A DNA stretch of 64,000 bases from Bacteroidia bacterium (GTDB taxonomy: Bacteria > Bacteroidota > Bacteroidia > Bacteroidales > Marinilabiliaceae), in NCBI GenBank assembly GCA_030526155.1, contig JAUNDI010000004.1, forward strand, positions 1 through 64,000. The letters are read 5' to 3'. Position 1 is the first letter of the stretch, and the number at the start of each line of letters is the position of its first letter. The notes beneath the pieces were generated by a model. The model saw nothing but the letters and a program-made list of their open reading frames with translations. It was not told the DNA's origin and searched no databases. Below are positions 43,776 to 53,105 of this stretch, one piece after another. The translations under genes were made by a program, and so were the position numbers.

Positions 43776-44924
43776 TTATTTTGCTTGTTGTTTAACACGA
43801 TTCTTTCTGCGGCTGATGTTACGACCAACAATAATGCTGTCGATAAGTGGAGCCAATGTGTTCATGAGCAATATCGCAAGCATCATACCCTCTGGATAAC
43901 CTGGGTTCAATACTCTGATGATAATTGCCATAGCACCAATCAAGAAGCCGTAGATATATTTACCACACTCTGTACGTGGAGAGGTTACTGGGTCTGTTGC
44001 CATAAATACAGCACCAAAGCAGAAACCACCAATTACAAGGTGCTCACTCCAGCTGATTGCACCCATGCCCTCAGCACCACCTACATTGAAGAGGTATGCT
44101 GTCAACGCACCACCTACAAATACACTTATCATTGTCTTTGCAGATGCTACACCTGTGCAAAGCATCAATACTGCACCTATAGCAATGGCAATTACGCTAG
44201 TCTCACCAATAGAACCTGGGATAAGACCATAAACGCAATCCATGAACTCAAAGCCAATATTACCAGTAGCATTAGCGTTCGAAAGTGCTGTAGCTCCAGA
44301 GAAGCCATCAACTACATTCTCAGCACCATACCAAACTGAGTCGCCCGACATTCTGCTTGGATAAGCGAAGAACAAGAATGCACGTGCTATCAAGGCTGGG
44401 TTCCAGATATTCATACCTGTACCACCAAATACCTCCTTAGCAAAGATTACTGCAAAGGCTGTAGCCAAACCTACCATCCAAAGTGGAACGTCTGCTGGCA
44501 TAACCAATGGAATCAACATACCTGTTGCAAGGAAACCTTCGTTTACCTCATGGCCACGCATCTGTGCTACCGCAAACTCAATGCCAAGACCAACTACGTA
44601 TGATACAATCAACATTGGCAATACCTGCAAGAAGCCGTAGAGGAACATATCCCCAAACTCAGCTGTCTCACCTAGAGCACGGAAGTGCTGGTAGCCTGTG
44701 TTGTACATACCCATCAAAAGTGCTGGAATCAAAGCCAACACTACGACGATGATGGTTCTCTTCAAATCCACCGCGTCGCGTACGTGAACACCACCCTTGT
44801 TTACCTCATTTGGAGTAAAGAGGAAAGTCTCAAAGGCACCGAATGTAGATCGGAGCCAGCTGAACTTACCACCCTCCTGGAAGTTAGGCTTCACGTTATC
44901 AACAAATTTTCTTAAAGCTTTCAC
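43776..44924 (-). CDS. nqrB: Na+-NQR subunit B
   Basis: 382 residues with about ten membrane helices. DGFSGATALSNAN (about 204-216) contains the Thr for covalent FMN attachment; MFSW-type segments are replaced by FSWLRSTFGAFETFLFTP in the N-terminus. It forms the central Na+ path and quinone site of the complex. Confidence 0.96.
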   Translation of the reverse strand: MKALRKFVDNVKPNFQEGGKFSWLRSTFGAFETFLFTPNEVNKGGVHVRDAVDLKRTIIVVVLALIPALLMGMYNTGYQHFRALGETAEFGDMFLYGFLQVLPMLIVSYVVGLGIEFAVAQMRGHEVNEGFLATGMLIPLVMPADVPLWMVGLATAFAVIFAKEVFGGTGMNIWNPALIARAFLFFAYPSRMSGDSVWYGAENVVDGFSGATALSNANATGNIGFEFMDCVYGLIPGSIGETSVIAIAIGAVLMLCTGVASAKTMISVFVGGALTAYLFNVGGAEGMGAISWSEHLVIGGFCFGAVFMATDPVTSPRTECGKYIYGFLIGAMAIIIRVLNPGYPEGMMLAILLMNTLAPLIDSIIVGRNISRRKNRVKQQAK

Positions 44925-44969
44925 GTCTATATTACGTTTTTACTTTTTACTTCTATTAATCTTAACGTA

Positions 44970-46313
44970 TTATCCTACCTCCTTAGCCATGAGGTCAAGA
45001 CCGTTTCTCAAAATCTTCTGCAAGTTCAACTTACTTGTGCAGACAAATTCACAGAGAGCGATATCCTCCTCTACTACTTCGTAGATACCAAGCTCTATCA
45101 TCTTGTCAATGTCCTGAGCCATGATAGCCTTGAACAAGAACTCTGGATAGATATCCATAGGTAATACAGCATCAAGCTCGCCAGATACTACAAAGGCTCT
45201 GTGCTCACCGTGCATATTTGTGTCAAGCTTATATGTCTTACTGCCTGTCAACCAAGAGAAGAATGTCTTGTGGTTTGAGAACTTGTTGAAGCCTGGCATA
45301 GCCCAACCCATAAACTCATACTCGTTACCCTCTGGGATAACTGTTACTTGTGAGTCATAGTAACGTAAGTAACCATCTGCTGCAACTTGTGTACCTGTTA
45401 GGACGTTGCCCGAGATTACACGTACATTGTCTGATGCAATATTGTTGTTGAGTATGTTGGTCAACTGTGCACCAAGTGTTGTACGTACGTATGATGGCTT
45501 CTTAATCTCTGAACCACATACTACAATAGTACGACCGAAGTCCATAACACCTGTAGCAAAGAGCTTACCAATAGCTACAACCTCTTGAACGCCTATTGTC
45601 AAAACCTTCTCACCTGCGTTGATTGGCTGTACATGGTTAATCTGTACACCTACACAACCTGCTGGGTGCTTACCGCTGAATGCTGTAACTGTTACACCCT
45701 TAGCCTGTGTAAAGGCATTGTTTGCGCTCTCCGAACGTACACCTACAAATGTAGGAGCTACCTTCGCAAGAACATCAAGACCAGCCTGGAAGTACTCCTC
45801 ATTGCCAGTGATAATGAAATCATAATCTGGAGCCAATGGCGCTGTATCAAATGTCGATACGAAGATTGAACGAATCGGACTAGTTGGGTCAGCTACCACG
45901 TTGTATGGACGCTGCTTGAAGTAGGTCCATGCACCAGTCTTTAAAAGTTTCTCAATTACTTGATCGCGAGAGAGGCTCTTAACATCCTCTTTGCCAAAGT
46001 CGCGTGTAGTAGATACACCATCGGCCTTAACAACTACCTCAAGTATTACACGTCGCTCACCGCGGTTTACGGCTGCAAGCTCGCCCGAAACAGGCGATAC
46101 AAATAGAACCTCTGGATGCAGCTTATCTACGAAAAGCACATCACCCGCATTCACCTTGTCGCCCACCTTCGCTACCATCTTTGGCGTCAATCCTTTGAAA
46201 TCAGCCGGACAAATGGCAAACTGCTCTGATGGAGCCACTTGGGTATAAATCGTCTCCGACTTACCAGCCAAGCGAATGTCGAGGCCTCTTTTGAGTTTAA
46301 TCACTTCAGACAT
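44970..46313 (-). CDS. nqrA: Na+-NQR subunit A
   Basis: 447 residues, soluble peripheral subunit. KLKRGLDIRLAGKSE at the start, then SPVSGELAAVNRGERRVI (lipoyl-like barrel, about 74-91) and the RnfC-like central part with HPAGCVGVQINHVQPI. First gene of the operon; all gaps to nqrF are 9-45 nt. I see no consensus promoter upstream, only a TTTTCTTTG-type near-match about 95 nt before the ATG. Confidence 0.96.
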   Translation of the reverse strand: MSEVIKLKRGLDIRLAGKSETIYTQVAPSEQFAICPADFKGLTPKMVAKVGDKVNAGDVLFVDKLHPEVLFVSPVSGELAAVNRGERRVILEVVVKADGVSTTRDFGKEDVKSLSRDQVIEKLLKTGAWTYFKQRPYNVVADPTSPIRSIFVSTFDTAPLAPDYDFIITGNEEYFQAGLDVLAKVAPTFVGVRSESANNAFTQAKGVTVTAFSGKHPAGCVGVQINHVQPINAGEKVLTIGVQEVVAIGKLFATGVMDFGRTIVVCGSEIKKPSYVRTTLGAQLTNILNNNIASDNVRVISGNVLTGTQVAADGYLRYYDSQVTVIPEGNEYEFMGWAMPGFNKFSNHKTFFSWLTGSKTYKLDTNMHGEHRAFVVSGELDAVLPMDIYPEFLFKAIMAQDIDKMIELGIYEVVEEDIALCEFVCTSKLNLQKILRNGLDLMAKEVG

Positions 46314-46382
46314 TGTTTGTATTTGTGTTTTGTGTTTCTTTATTTTTTCTAATTATTAGAGGTCTGTCTCCTTTTTTATGAC

Positions 46383-46390
46383 TACTTTTG
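46383..46390 (+). promoter_or_regulatory. Possible -7 box for the Plug gene
   Basis: TACTTTTG fits TAnnTTTG and lies 25 nt before the ATG at 46416, in the nqrA/Plug divergent spacer. No -33 element is apparent. Confidence 0.35.
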
Positions 46391-46415
46391 AGCCAATAAA
46401 TCAACTGCAAAGAAA

Positions 46416-47780
46416 ATGAAACTTAACGTCAAAAACCAATTATATGTCCAAAAAAACTTTAATTGGAAGAAAATTTTTCCCAAGTTTTTTGCAACCTTCT
46501 TGATGTTATTGGTTATCAGTCAGTTCCTACATGCTAAATCTTCAGCAATACAATCGGTTTTTTACCAATTACCCTCTATCCATACCGTGCGTTTGACTCC
46601 TTCTGACTCATGGAAACAGCAGTATATATACGACCTTGATACTAATTCTAATTTAGATATTCTTCTCTCTTTTGATGAACTTTTCGCCGACTCCCGCCAG
46701 CTATATTTCTCACTTTATCACTGCGATGTAAATTGGCTTCGCGATGATATGCTCTCAATAGAGTATTGGGATGGTTTTGAAAAACAATACGATTGTTCTG
46801 AATATTCTCTCTCTTTTAATACTACAGTAGAGTATGTTCATTATTCGGTTCGTATCCCTATCAATAGGTTCAAAACATCAGGTAATTTCGTTGTAAATGT
46901 ATACTCTATTGAGGATGATGAGCTTCTTCTATCTAGGCCTATTATCATCGCAGAGCATGGTTTGGGTATTGCGTCTAATGTAAAGAAGACGAATCTCGAT
47001 GGCACTCAGGAGTTATCCCTTGCTCTCTCCTCTACGTCGTCCCTATCTCCTGAGTATCTCACAGAGAATTTTGTAGTGGGGGCTTGGCAGAATACCGACT
47101 TATCGTCTTTTCGGACATTCACCTCGCCTACTGCTATTCGCGCTAATGGCTTATCTTATACCTCACCCTTGGTATTCTCCGCCGGCTCTGAATGGCGATG
47201 GGCCGACTCCCGTAGCTTGCGTGGCCACGTTATGTCTAATACGCATGTAACTATGACTGATGGTTACTATAATGCTTATATCCCTTTGACTCAATTGCCT
47301 CTTGGATACTCTTACCACGAGGATTTTAATGGTCTCCAATATATCCACTCGTATGATAGCCCTAATACGAATTATGACATAACGGCTGATTATTCTATCG
47401 TCAACATCAACTTCCTCTTCCCTCAAGGGCTTATTGGCGATTACTCTAAGTTGTATGTTGTGGGCGATTTTGTAGACGCTCCTTTTCCTACTGAACGTAC
47501 AGCTATCTCTCCAGAGGTTCAATATATAGTGTCTGATGGGGAACGACTCCCTGTTTTCAAATTTACCTATTTCGTTAAGCAGTCTTTGGCTAACTACCGA
47601 ATAGTAGAGGTGGATGATAATGGTAATATCAATATGGAGAATACCGAATCTAATTTCTCAGAAACAGAGAACGATTACCATATATGTGCCTATTATCGCG
47701 ACCAATCAACAGGCTACTATCGCCTCCTAGCTTACAAAAGGCACAATACCCTAAAGACTCCTAATGCATTCATCCCATAG
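46416..47780 (+). CDS. Type IX secretion system Plug-like protein (DUF5103)
   Basis: 454 residues with an N-terminal hydrophobic signal (about 28-45). The DUF5103/T9SS-plug pattern is evident: LDILLSFDELFADSRQLYFSLYHCDVNW (about 77-104, first domain), EYSLSFNTTVEYVHYSVRIP, TSGNFVVNVY, and later YNAYIPLTQLPLGYSYHEDFNG. In Flavobacterium Plug proteins close the SprA translocon from the periplasm. DUF5103 genes occur widely in Bacteroidota even when little other T9SS is known; no other T9SS gene lies in the window. Confidence 0.82.
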   Translation: MKLNVKNQLYVQKNFNWKKIFPKFFATFLMLLVISQFLHAKSSAIQSVFYQLPSIHTVRLTPSDSWKQQYIYDLDTNSNLDILLSFDELFADSRQLYFSLYHCDVNWLRDDMLSIEYWDGFEKQYDCSEYSLSFNTTVEYVHYSVRIPINRFKTSGNFVVNVYSIEDDELLLSRPIIIAEHGLGIASNVKKTNLDGTQELSLALSSTSSLSPEYLTENFVVGAWQNTDLSSFRTFTSPTAIRANGLSYTSPLVFSAGSEWRWADSRSLRGHVMSNTHVTMTDGYYNAYIPLTQLPLGYSYHEDFNGLQYIHSYDSPNTNYDITADYSIVNINFLFPQGLIGDYSKLYVVGDFVDAPFPTERTAISPEVQYIVSDGERLPVFKFTYFVKQSLANYRIVEVDDNGNINMENTESNFSETENDYHICAYYRDQSTGYYRLLAYKRHNTLKTPNAFIP

Positions 47781-47812
47781 CATCTGTTACTATGTCACAA
47801 AACAGAATTTTT

Positions 47813-47944
47813 ACGATGAACAAGGGTGCACACTATATGAACATTATACATTTTTTACGATGAAAGCCTATGCTCCTCGTATACTCACAATAACTTTTCT
47901 ACGATGAAAAAGGGTGCTCACATAGTACTCTCAATGTAATATAT
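47813..47944 (+). repeat. Tandem array of the 44-nt intergenic repeat (3 units)
   Basis: ACGATGAA at 47813, 47857 and 47901, exactly 44 nt apart. Unit 2 contains CTCGTATACTCACAATAACT, nearly the same as unit 1 at 12096. The array fills the space between the Plug gene and the CatA-like gene. Confidence 0.88.
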
Positions 47945-47992
47945 ATAACAAACATCTAATTTTCCCCTATTCCATTGTCAATTCTTAATAAA

Positions 47993-48607
47993 ATGAGAAT
48001 CTTAGACCCTAAAGAGACACACAGAGCCTTAGCTCACCAGCGTTGGCACGCATCGCCTATGCCAATGATATCTTTTACTAAAACATTCGATATATCACAC
48101 CTACTCCGTCTTCAGCGTCGCAAGGGGTATAAGCTATACCCTCTCATGATGTACTGCATAGGTATGGCGGCAAAGGATATCCGCGAATTTTACTATATAG
48201 CCTTTCCTGACAAATTGGTGGAGTACGATAAGATTGCTGTACAGGGTATCATTGCCGATGGAACGGGCGATTTCTACTTCTGCGATGTTCCACTCGTGGA
48301 GGATATAAATACCTTCATGTCGACATACACCTCTCAAGTGGCCACCATAAAGGAGACTCATGATAATGTTTTTCATCCCGACCATGTACTTATCGGCACC
48401 TCTTGTATAAATACTCTAGAGTTCGACTCGTGTTGTAATCAGTATGTGCCGGAATATACTAATCCTTTTCTCTGTTGGGGGAAATATCGAAAAGGGTGGT
48501 TCCGTACTACGCTCCCTATTACTATCCAAGTAAATCATCAACAGATGGACGGTGGTCACGTGGCTCTTTTCCTAAATAGACTTCAAGAGATATTTAACAC
48601 CATCTAA
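47993..48607 (+). CDS. CatA-like acetyltransferase (chloramphenicol acetyltransferase family)
   Basis: 204 residues from the ATG at 47993. An upstream in-frame TTG is less likely. The active-site pattern is VNHQQMDGGHV near 177-187, where H-x3-D-G keeps the catalytic His and the structural Asp; the usual HH pair is NH. RWHASPMPMISFT near 20-32 fits the family. Type A CAT enzymes are about 213-220 residues, so this is slightly short. It may acetylate something other than chloramphenicol; resistance is not established. Confidence 0.8.
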   Translation: MRILDPKETHRALAHQRWHASPMPMISFTKTFDISHLLRLQRRKGYKLYPLMMYCIGMAAKDIREFYYIAFPDKLVEYDKIAVQGIIADGTGDFYFCDVPLVEDINTFMSTYTSQVATIKETHDNVFHPDHVLIGTSCINTLEFDSCCNQYVPEYTNPFLCWGKYRKGWFRTTLPITIQVNHQQMDGGHVALFLNRLQEIFNTI

Positions 48608-48627
48608 CCTACCCTCATAAAAAGAAC

Positions 48628-48664
48628 AAATCCGACGGAAGTATATAGACTTCTCGTCGGATTT
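48628..48664. terminator. Bidirectional terminator between the convergent CatA-like and FadL-like genes
   Basis: AAATCCGACG (48628-48637) pairs perfectly with CGTCGGATTT (48655-48664), extended inside by AAG/CTT. T-rich tracts follow on both strands. Confidence 0.85.
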
Positions 48665-48687
48665 ATCTTTTATCTTATCGTCAATAA

Positions 48688-50142
48688 CTAGAACTTATAC
48701 TCTAGCGAAACGCCAAATACCTTATTTGTTCTACTGTATACGTCAACACCCTTAACGCCTAGGCCATTGTAATTCTCTGATACTTTGGTATAGTCGTCAT
48801 ATGTAGTCCAGAAGTAAGCAATATCCATAGCCATCTTCTCTGATAGCTTTACCTTAGCGCCGAAGCCAAGAGAGTAAGAGTCGCAAGCAAATGAAGTATC
48901 TGATTGATACTCGTCAGACAATCCGTAGTCTGTCTTCTGATAACCGCCTGATATTGTCAATCTATCCAAGGCGTCCCACTCTACACCTGCCAAGTACTCG
49001 AAAGTACCTCTCTTAAGAGTCTTCTGCTTGCCACCTGCCATTCTAGCATTCTTGTCGTCATAAAAGTGCCACTCAGCAGTAGCTCGTAAAGTTGGCAATA
49101 TATTAACTCCTGCTGATAGGGTTAATAGCGAAGGTATATCGTTTGGAGTATTTACACCATTCTCATAAGGCTTAAGCAACTCCGCTGCTGATGCTGGTCT
49201 CTCTAGCTTATTTGTAGAGTTCTCAATATTAAGGTTTGTCAAGAACTCATACTTAGCTGCCAAATCTACAATACCGAGACGACCAAATACGCCAATAATT
49301 GGAGTCAAGCCCCAACCCGTCTGGTCGCAATCAAGGCTAATAGCCGAGCTCTCCAACTTCTGCAACATTGCAGCACCTTGCTGTTGAGCCATAGTCATAG
49401 CATGCTGCATAGCCATAGCTTGATCCATACCCGCTGCTACAAGTTGCTTGTATGCCTCAGTAACAATCTGCTGACCGAGAGCCTCTATTACGCCATCCTT
49501 GATATTCACCTTAAGGTGACCCACATAGCCGCCCATAAAGTAGTTCATTCTACCGCCGGCGAATACTGATAGGTGCTCATTAATCTTACGACCGAGGCCC
49601 AAAGTAAGGCCCATGATATACTGCTTGCCATCCATAGCGCTAGATATATCATACATATCTGAGGTAAGTTTTCCGTTACTCTCCTTTGTCATCAAGCCAA
49701 TAGCCGACGCCTCGAAGAGAGGAAGACCCTGGTCGAAAGAGGCCTTACCGCCACCGCCAGTAATAGCCAAAGCCGAAGCGATAGTCCAATCGCCCTTACG
49801 ATAAGCAAAATGGATTGAAGGCACGATAGGAGCAGCAGCCTTACCATGGTAAGAACGCTTACCGTCAGGAGTCTGACTATTAGCGAATACCAAACTCTGA
49901 GATTCTATATCTCTGTTCTGATATGCACTTTGGATAGTCAATGATAGGTAAACCTTCTCATCTTCAAGGAAAGATAGACCTGCTGGATTAGAATATACTC
50001 CATCTAGAGATACAGATGCACCACGTGCAATCATTCTAAGAAAAGAAGCGTGTTGGTTAGTGTTGGTTAGATAACCGCCTGCGAAGGCAAATACCGACAA
50101 GCTAAAAGCTATAGCCAATGTCGAAATTCTGTGTAGTGTCAT
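48688..50142 (-). CDS. OmpP1/FadL-family outer-membrane protein
   Basis: 484 residues from the Met of MTLHRISTL; eleven in-frame codons upstream only precede the signal peptide (about 4-22). GGYLTNTNQHASFLRMIARGA (about 23-43) and VYSNPAGLSFL are the FadL N-terminal hatch pattern, and the barrel ends with GVSLEYKF. Likely uptake porin for hydrophobic substrates. A Gln/Met/Ala-rich loop (about 225-265) with QAMAMQHAMTMAQQQG is unusual. It lies just downstream of an acyl-CoA dehydrogenase operon on the same strand but behind a terminator. Confidence 0.88.
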   Translation of the reverse strand: MTLHRISTLAIAFSLSVFAFAGGYLTNTNQHASFLRMIARGASVSLDGVYSNPAGLSFLEDEKVYLSLTIQSAYQNRDIESQSLVFANSQTPDGKRSYHGKAAAPIVPSIHFAYRKGDWTIASALAITGGGGKASFDQGLPLFEASAIGLMTKESNGKLTSDMYDISSAMDGKQYIMGLTLGLGRKINEHLSVFAGGRMNYFMGGYVGHLKVNIKDGVIEALGQQIVTEAYKQLVAAGMDQAMAMQHAMTMAQQQGAAMLQKLESSAISLDCDQTGWGLTPIIGVFGRLGIVDLAAKYEFLTNLNIENSTNKLERPASAAELLKPYENGVNTPNDIPSLLTLSAGVNILPTLRATAEWHFYDDKNARMAGGKQKTLKRGTFEYLAGVEWDALDRLTISGGYQKTDYGLSDEYQSDTSFACDSYSLGFGAKVKLSEKMAMDIAYFWTTYDDYTKVSENYNGLGVKGVDVYSRTNKVFGVSLEYKF

Positions 50143-50284
50143 TGGTTTGTTCCTTTGTATGTAAAAATATGGCACAAAGGTTGGTGTAATTATCTAACCT
50201 ACCAATTCTATTCTCTTAATTCTTGTTAATTGCCCATATATTTAATACGTAATAATACCCATTGACCATTTTTCACTCACCAAT

Positions 50285-50319
50285 AAAGAAAAAAAGAGCC
50301 CTAGGAACCTAGGACTCTT
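50285..50319 (-). terminator. Terminator of the etfB-etfA-acd operon
   Basis: AAGAGCCCTAGG (50294-50305) pairs with CCTAGGACTCTT (50308-50319) with one mismatch. On the minus strand it is followed by TTTTTTTCTTT. Confidence 0.85.
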
Positions 50320-50352
50320 ATTATCAATTCTCAATTATAATCTAGCTATTGA

Positions 50353-52065
50353 CTAAGCCATACGATAATTCTCGAGATTCTCCTCTTGGAACTTACGGAT
50401 GAAAGTCATATGCTTCTCAACCTCAGCCTCAGCATAACGGATATATACGTTAGCCGACTTCTCGAAGAGCTCAGGAGCCTTGTTAGCATCCTGAAGGAGG
50501 AGGTGACCCATGATAGTATGAGCGCACATCTCTACTAGACGACGAGCAACGAGGTCGAGGAACTCTTGATTCTTAGCCTCAGTAACTTGGTTGATAGCCA
50601 TATTAGCCTTATCAGCCATATCCTTTAGCTTATCGCGGAGGATATCGAAGCGAGCATCGAAGTGAAGAGTCTCGTATGCATCACGAATCTGGTTAAGGTA
50701 AGCGCCAGTAGTAACGTAACGGATAGCCGCTACAGTCTGCAACTGAGAAGTACCCTCATAGATAGATGTAATACGAGCATCACGATATAGGCGCTCACAA
50801 GTATACTCCTTCATGAAGCCAGAGCCGCCATGCACCTGGATACAATCGTAAGCATTTTGGTTAGCATACTCAGAACCCATCATCTTAGCGAGCGGAGTGA
50901 AAGAGTCGGCCAACTTAGCATACTTCTTCTGCTCCTGACGCTCCTCCGGTTCGAGTTTACGCTCCTTAGCGATATCATCGAGAGCCTTATATATATCGAC
51001 GAAACGAGATGTCTCATACAAGAGGGCACGAGTAGCGTCGAGTTTAGCCTTCATCAAACTCAACATCTCAGCTACAGCTGGGAACTCGATGATAGCCTTA
51101 CCGAACTGCTTACGGTCCTTAGCGTAAGCCAAAGCCTCGTTGAAAGCAGCTTGAGAGATACCGACGCCCTGAGCGGCGATACCGAGACGAGCGCCATTCA
51201 TAAGAGCCATAACGTACTTGATAAGACCGAGCTTTGTATCGCCACAGAGTTCTGCCTTAGCATTCTTGTATACGAGCTCACATGTAGGAGAACCCTTGAT
51301 ACCCATCTTATTCTCGATACGACGAACATCGACGCCTCCCTGTTGCTTATCATAGATAAACATAGAGAGACCGCGACCGTCATGAGTACCCTCCTCAGAA
51401 CGAGCGAGTACGAGGTGAATATCAGCGTCGCCATTAGTAATAAAGCGCTTTACGCCATTGAGCAACCAGCAACCATCCTTCTCAGAGTAAGTAGCCTTAA
51501 GCATAACGCTCTGGAGGTCGGAACCAGCGTCAGGCTCTGTCAAGTCCATGGACATTGTCTCGCCATTACAAACGCGAGTAAGGAAACGCATCTTCTGGTC
51601 CTCATTACCGAACTCATAGAGAGTCTCGGCGCAGTCTTGGAGTCCCCAAAGGTTTTCGAAACCAGCGTCGGCGCGGCTAACGATATCAGCCGCCATGATA
51701 TAAGGGGTAATAGGGAAATTCAAGCCACCAAAGCGGCGAGGCATAGACATACCCATAAGGCCTGCCTTACGAGTAGCATCGAGGTTAACCTGAGTACCTG
51801 AAGCGTACTGTACGCGACCGTTAGCGCAAGTAGGGCCCTCGTGGTCAACCCCCTCGGCATTAGGAGCGATTACATCGCCACATATTTCGCCTACGATTTC
51901 GAGTACCTTATCGTAGTTATCCATAGCATCCTCGAAGTCGGCTGGTGCATAGTCAAACTTCTCTCTATCTGCAAAGTTGCGCTCTTTGAGCTCAACGATA
52001 TGCTTCATCAAAGGGTGAGAAAGATGATGCTTAAGTTCAGGGGTATCTGTATAGAAATTTGCCAT
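50353..52065 (-). CDS. Acyl-CoA dehydrogenase
   Basis: 570-residue flavoprotein. MDLTEPDAGSDLQ (about 173-185) is the FAD/substrate loop, GVKRFITNGDADIH follows, and the base-supplying Glu lies in DARITSIYEGTSQLQ (about 427-441). An extra C-terminal helical domain (about 450-570) makes it longer than classical 380-residue enzymes, as in the AidB/AcdA-type longer group. It passes electrons to the adjacent EtfAB. Substrate chain length unknown. Confidence 0.92.
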   Translation of the reverse strand: MANFYTDTPELKHHLSHPLMKHIVELKERNFADREKFDYAPADFEDAMDNYDKVLEIVGEICGDVIAPNAEGVDHEGPTCANGRVQYASGTQVNLDATRKAGLMGMSMPRRFGGLNFPITPYIMAADIVSRADAGFENLWGLQDCAETLYEFGNEDQKMRFLTRVCNGETMSMDLTEPDAGSDLQSVMLKATYSEKDGCWLLNGVKRFITNGDADIHLVLARSEEGTHDGRGLSMFIYDKQQGGVDVRRIENKMGIKGSPTCELVYKNAKAELCGDTKLGLIKYVMALMNGARLGIAAQGVGISQAAFNEALAYAKDRKQFGKAIIEFPAVAEMLSLMKAKLDATRALLYETSRFVDIYKALDDIAKERKLEPEERQEQKKYAKLADSFTPLAKMMGSEYANQNAYDCIQVHGGSGFMKEYTCERLYRDARITSIYEGTSQLQTVAAIRYVTTGAYLNQIRDAYETLHFDARFDILRDKLKDMADKANMAINQVTEAKNQEFLDLVARRLVEMCAHTIMGHLLLQDANKAPELFEKSANVYIRYAEAEVEKHMTFIRKFQEENLENYRMA

Positions 52066-52076
52066 CTTCTTCGGGA

Positions 52077-53087
52077 TTATTTGTTTTTCTTGTAATACTT
52101 AATGAGTTTAGGGACTACCTCCTCTACTGTACCTGTGATAACATAATCTGCTATGGTATTGATTGGAGCATCAGGATCTGAGTTGATAGAGATAATCATT
52201 GAAGACTCCTTCATACCAGCGATATGTTGGATTTGGCCTGAGATACCGCAAGCGATATAAAGTTTAGGGCGTACGGTAACACCTGTCTGACCGATTTGGC
52301 GGTCGTGATCACAGAAACCGGCATCGATAGCTGCGCGGCTAGCGCCCACCTCGCCATTGATAGTCTTAGCGAGTTCGTATAGCATATCGAAGTTCTCCTT
52401 AGAGCCCATACCGTATCCGCCAGCGATTACGATAGGAGCGCCCTTGAGGTTGTTCTTAGCCTTTTCGATATGGCGCTCGATAACCTTAACTACGTAGTCG
52501 GTATCAGCCACATACTTCTTAACGTCGTGGTTGATTACTTCGCACTTATAGTTAGGGTCCTTAATTTCCTTTTGCATAACGCCCTCGCGCACGGTAGCCA
52601 TCTGAGGACGGTTCTCTGGGTTTACGATAGTAGCGACGATGTTACCGCCGAAAGCAGGGCGGATTTGGTAGAGAAGGTTCTTGAAAGTCTGCCCCTTCAT
52701 CTCGTGGTCGCCGATTTCGAGAGAAGTACAGTCGGCAGTAAGACCGCTAAACAACGCTGAGGACACGCGTGGGCCGAGGTCTCGACCGATTACTGTAGCA
52801 CCCATCAAGCAGATTTGAGGTTTCTCCTCTTTGAAGAGGTTAACCACTACGCTTGTATGAGGAAGAGAAGTGTATGGGTAAAGACCTGGAGCGTCGAATA
52901 CGTGAAGTTTATCGACGCCATAAGGAGCCACCTGCTTCTCTATGCCTGAGAGATTGCTACCAGCGACGATAGCCTCTACCTCTACTCCGAGTTGGTCGGC
53001 CAATTGGCGTCCCTTGGTCAATAGCTCGAGGCTGACGTCTGCAACTTGTCCTTCCTCGATTTCGCAATATATAAATACGCTATTCAT
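52077..53087 (-). CDS. etfA: Electron transfer flavoprotein alpha subunit
   Basis: 336 residues. The C-terminal FAD domain shows GASRAAIDAGFCDHDRQIGQTGVTV and LYIACGISGQIQH, then NSDPDAPI and ADYVITG. It forms a heterodimer with EtfB. Encoded 18 nt after etfB and 11 nt before the dehydrogenase. Confidence 0.96.
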   Translation of the reverse strand: MNSVFIYCEIEEGQVADVSLELLTKGRQLADQLGVEVEAIVAGSNLSGIEKQVAPYGVDKLHVFDAPGLYPYTSLPHTSVVVNLFKEEKPQICLMGATVIGRDLGPRVSSALFSGLTADCTSLEIGDHEMKGQTFKNLLYQIRPAFGGNIVATIVNPENRPQMATVREGVMQKEIKDPNYKCEVINHDVKKYVADTDYVVKVIERHIEKAKNNLKGAPIVIAGGYGMGSKENFDMLYELAKTINGEVGASRAAIDAGFCDHDRQIGQTGVTVRPKLYIACGISGQIQHIAGMKESSMIISINSDPDAPINTIADYVITGTVEEVVPKLIKYYKKNK

Positions 53088-53105
53088 TGTTCTTCTATTT
53101 TTCTA

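Noticed and set aside
43656..44339. 227-codon plus-strand ORF opposite nqrC/nqrB
   Set aside because: Cys/Thr/Tyr-rich antisense frame spanning two well-supported nqr genes.
47993..48607. Chloramphenicol resistance determinant
   Set aside because: Family membership is clear but the HH active-site pair is NH and the protein is short; resistance cannot be claimed from sequence.
50830..51801. 323-codon plus-strand ORF opposite the acyl-CoA dehydrogenase
   Set aside because: The dehydrogenase frame is unambiguous; the antisense frame is open only because of biased codon use and has no recognisable motif.
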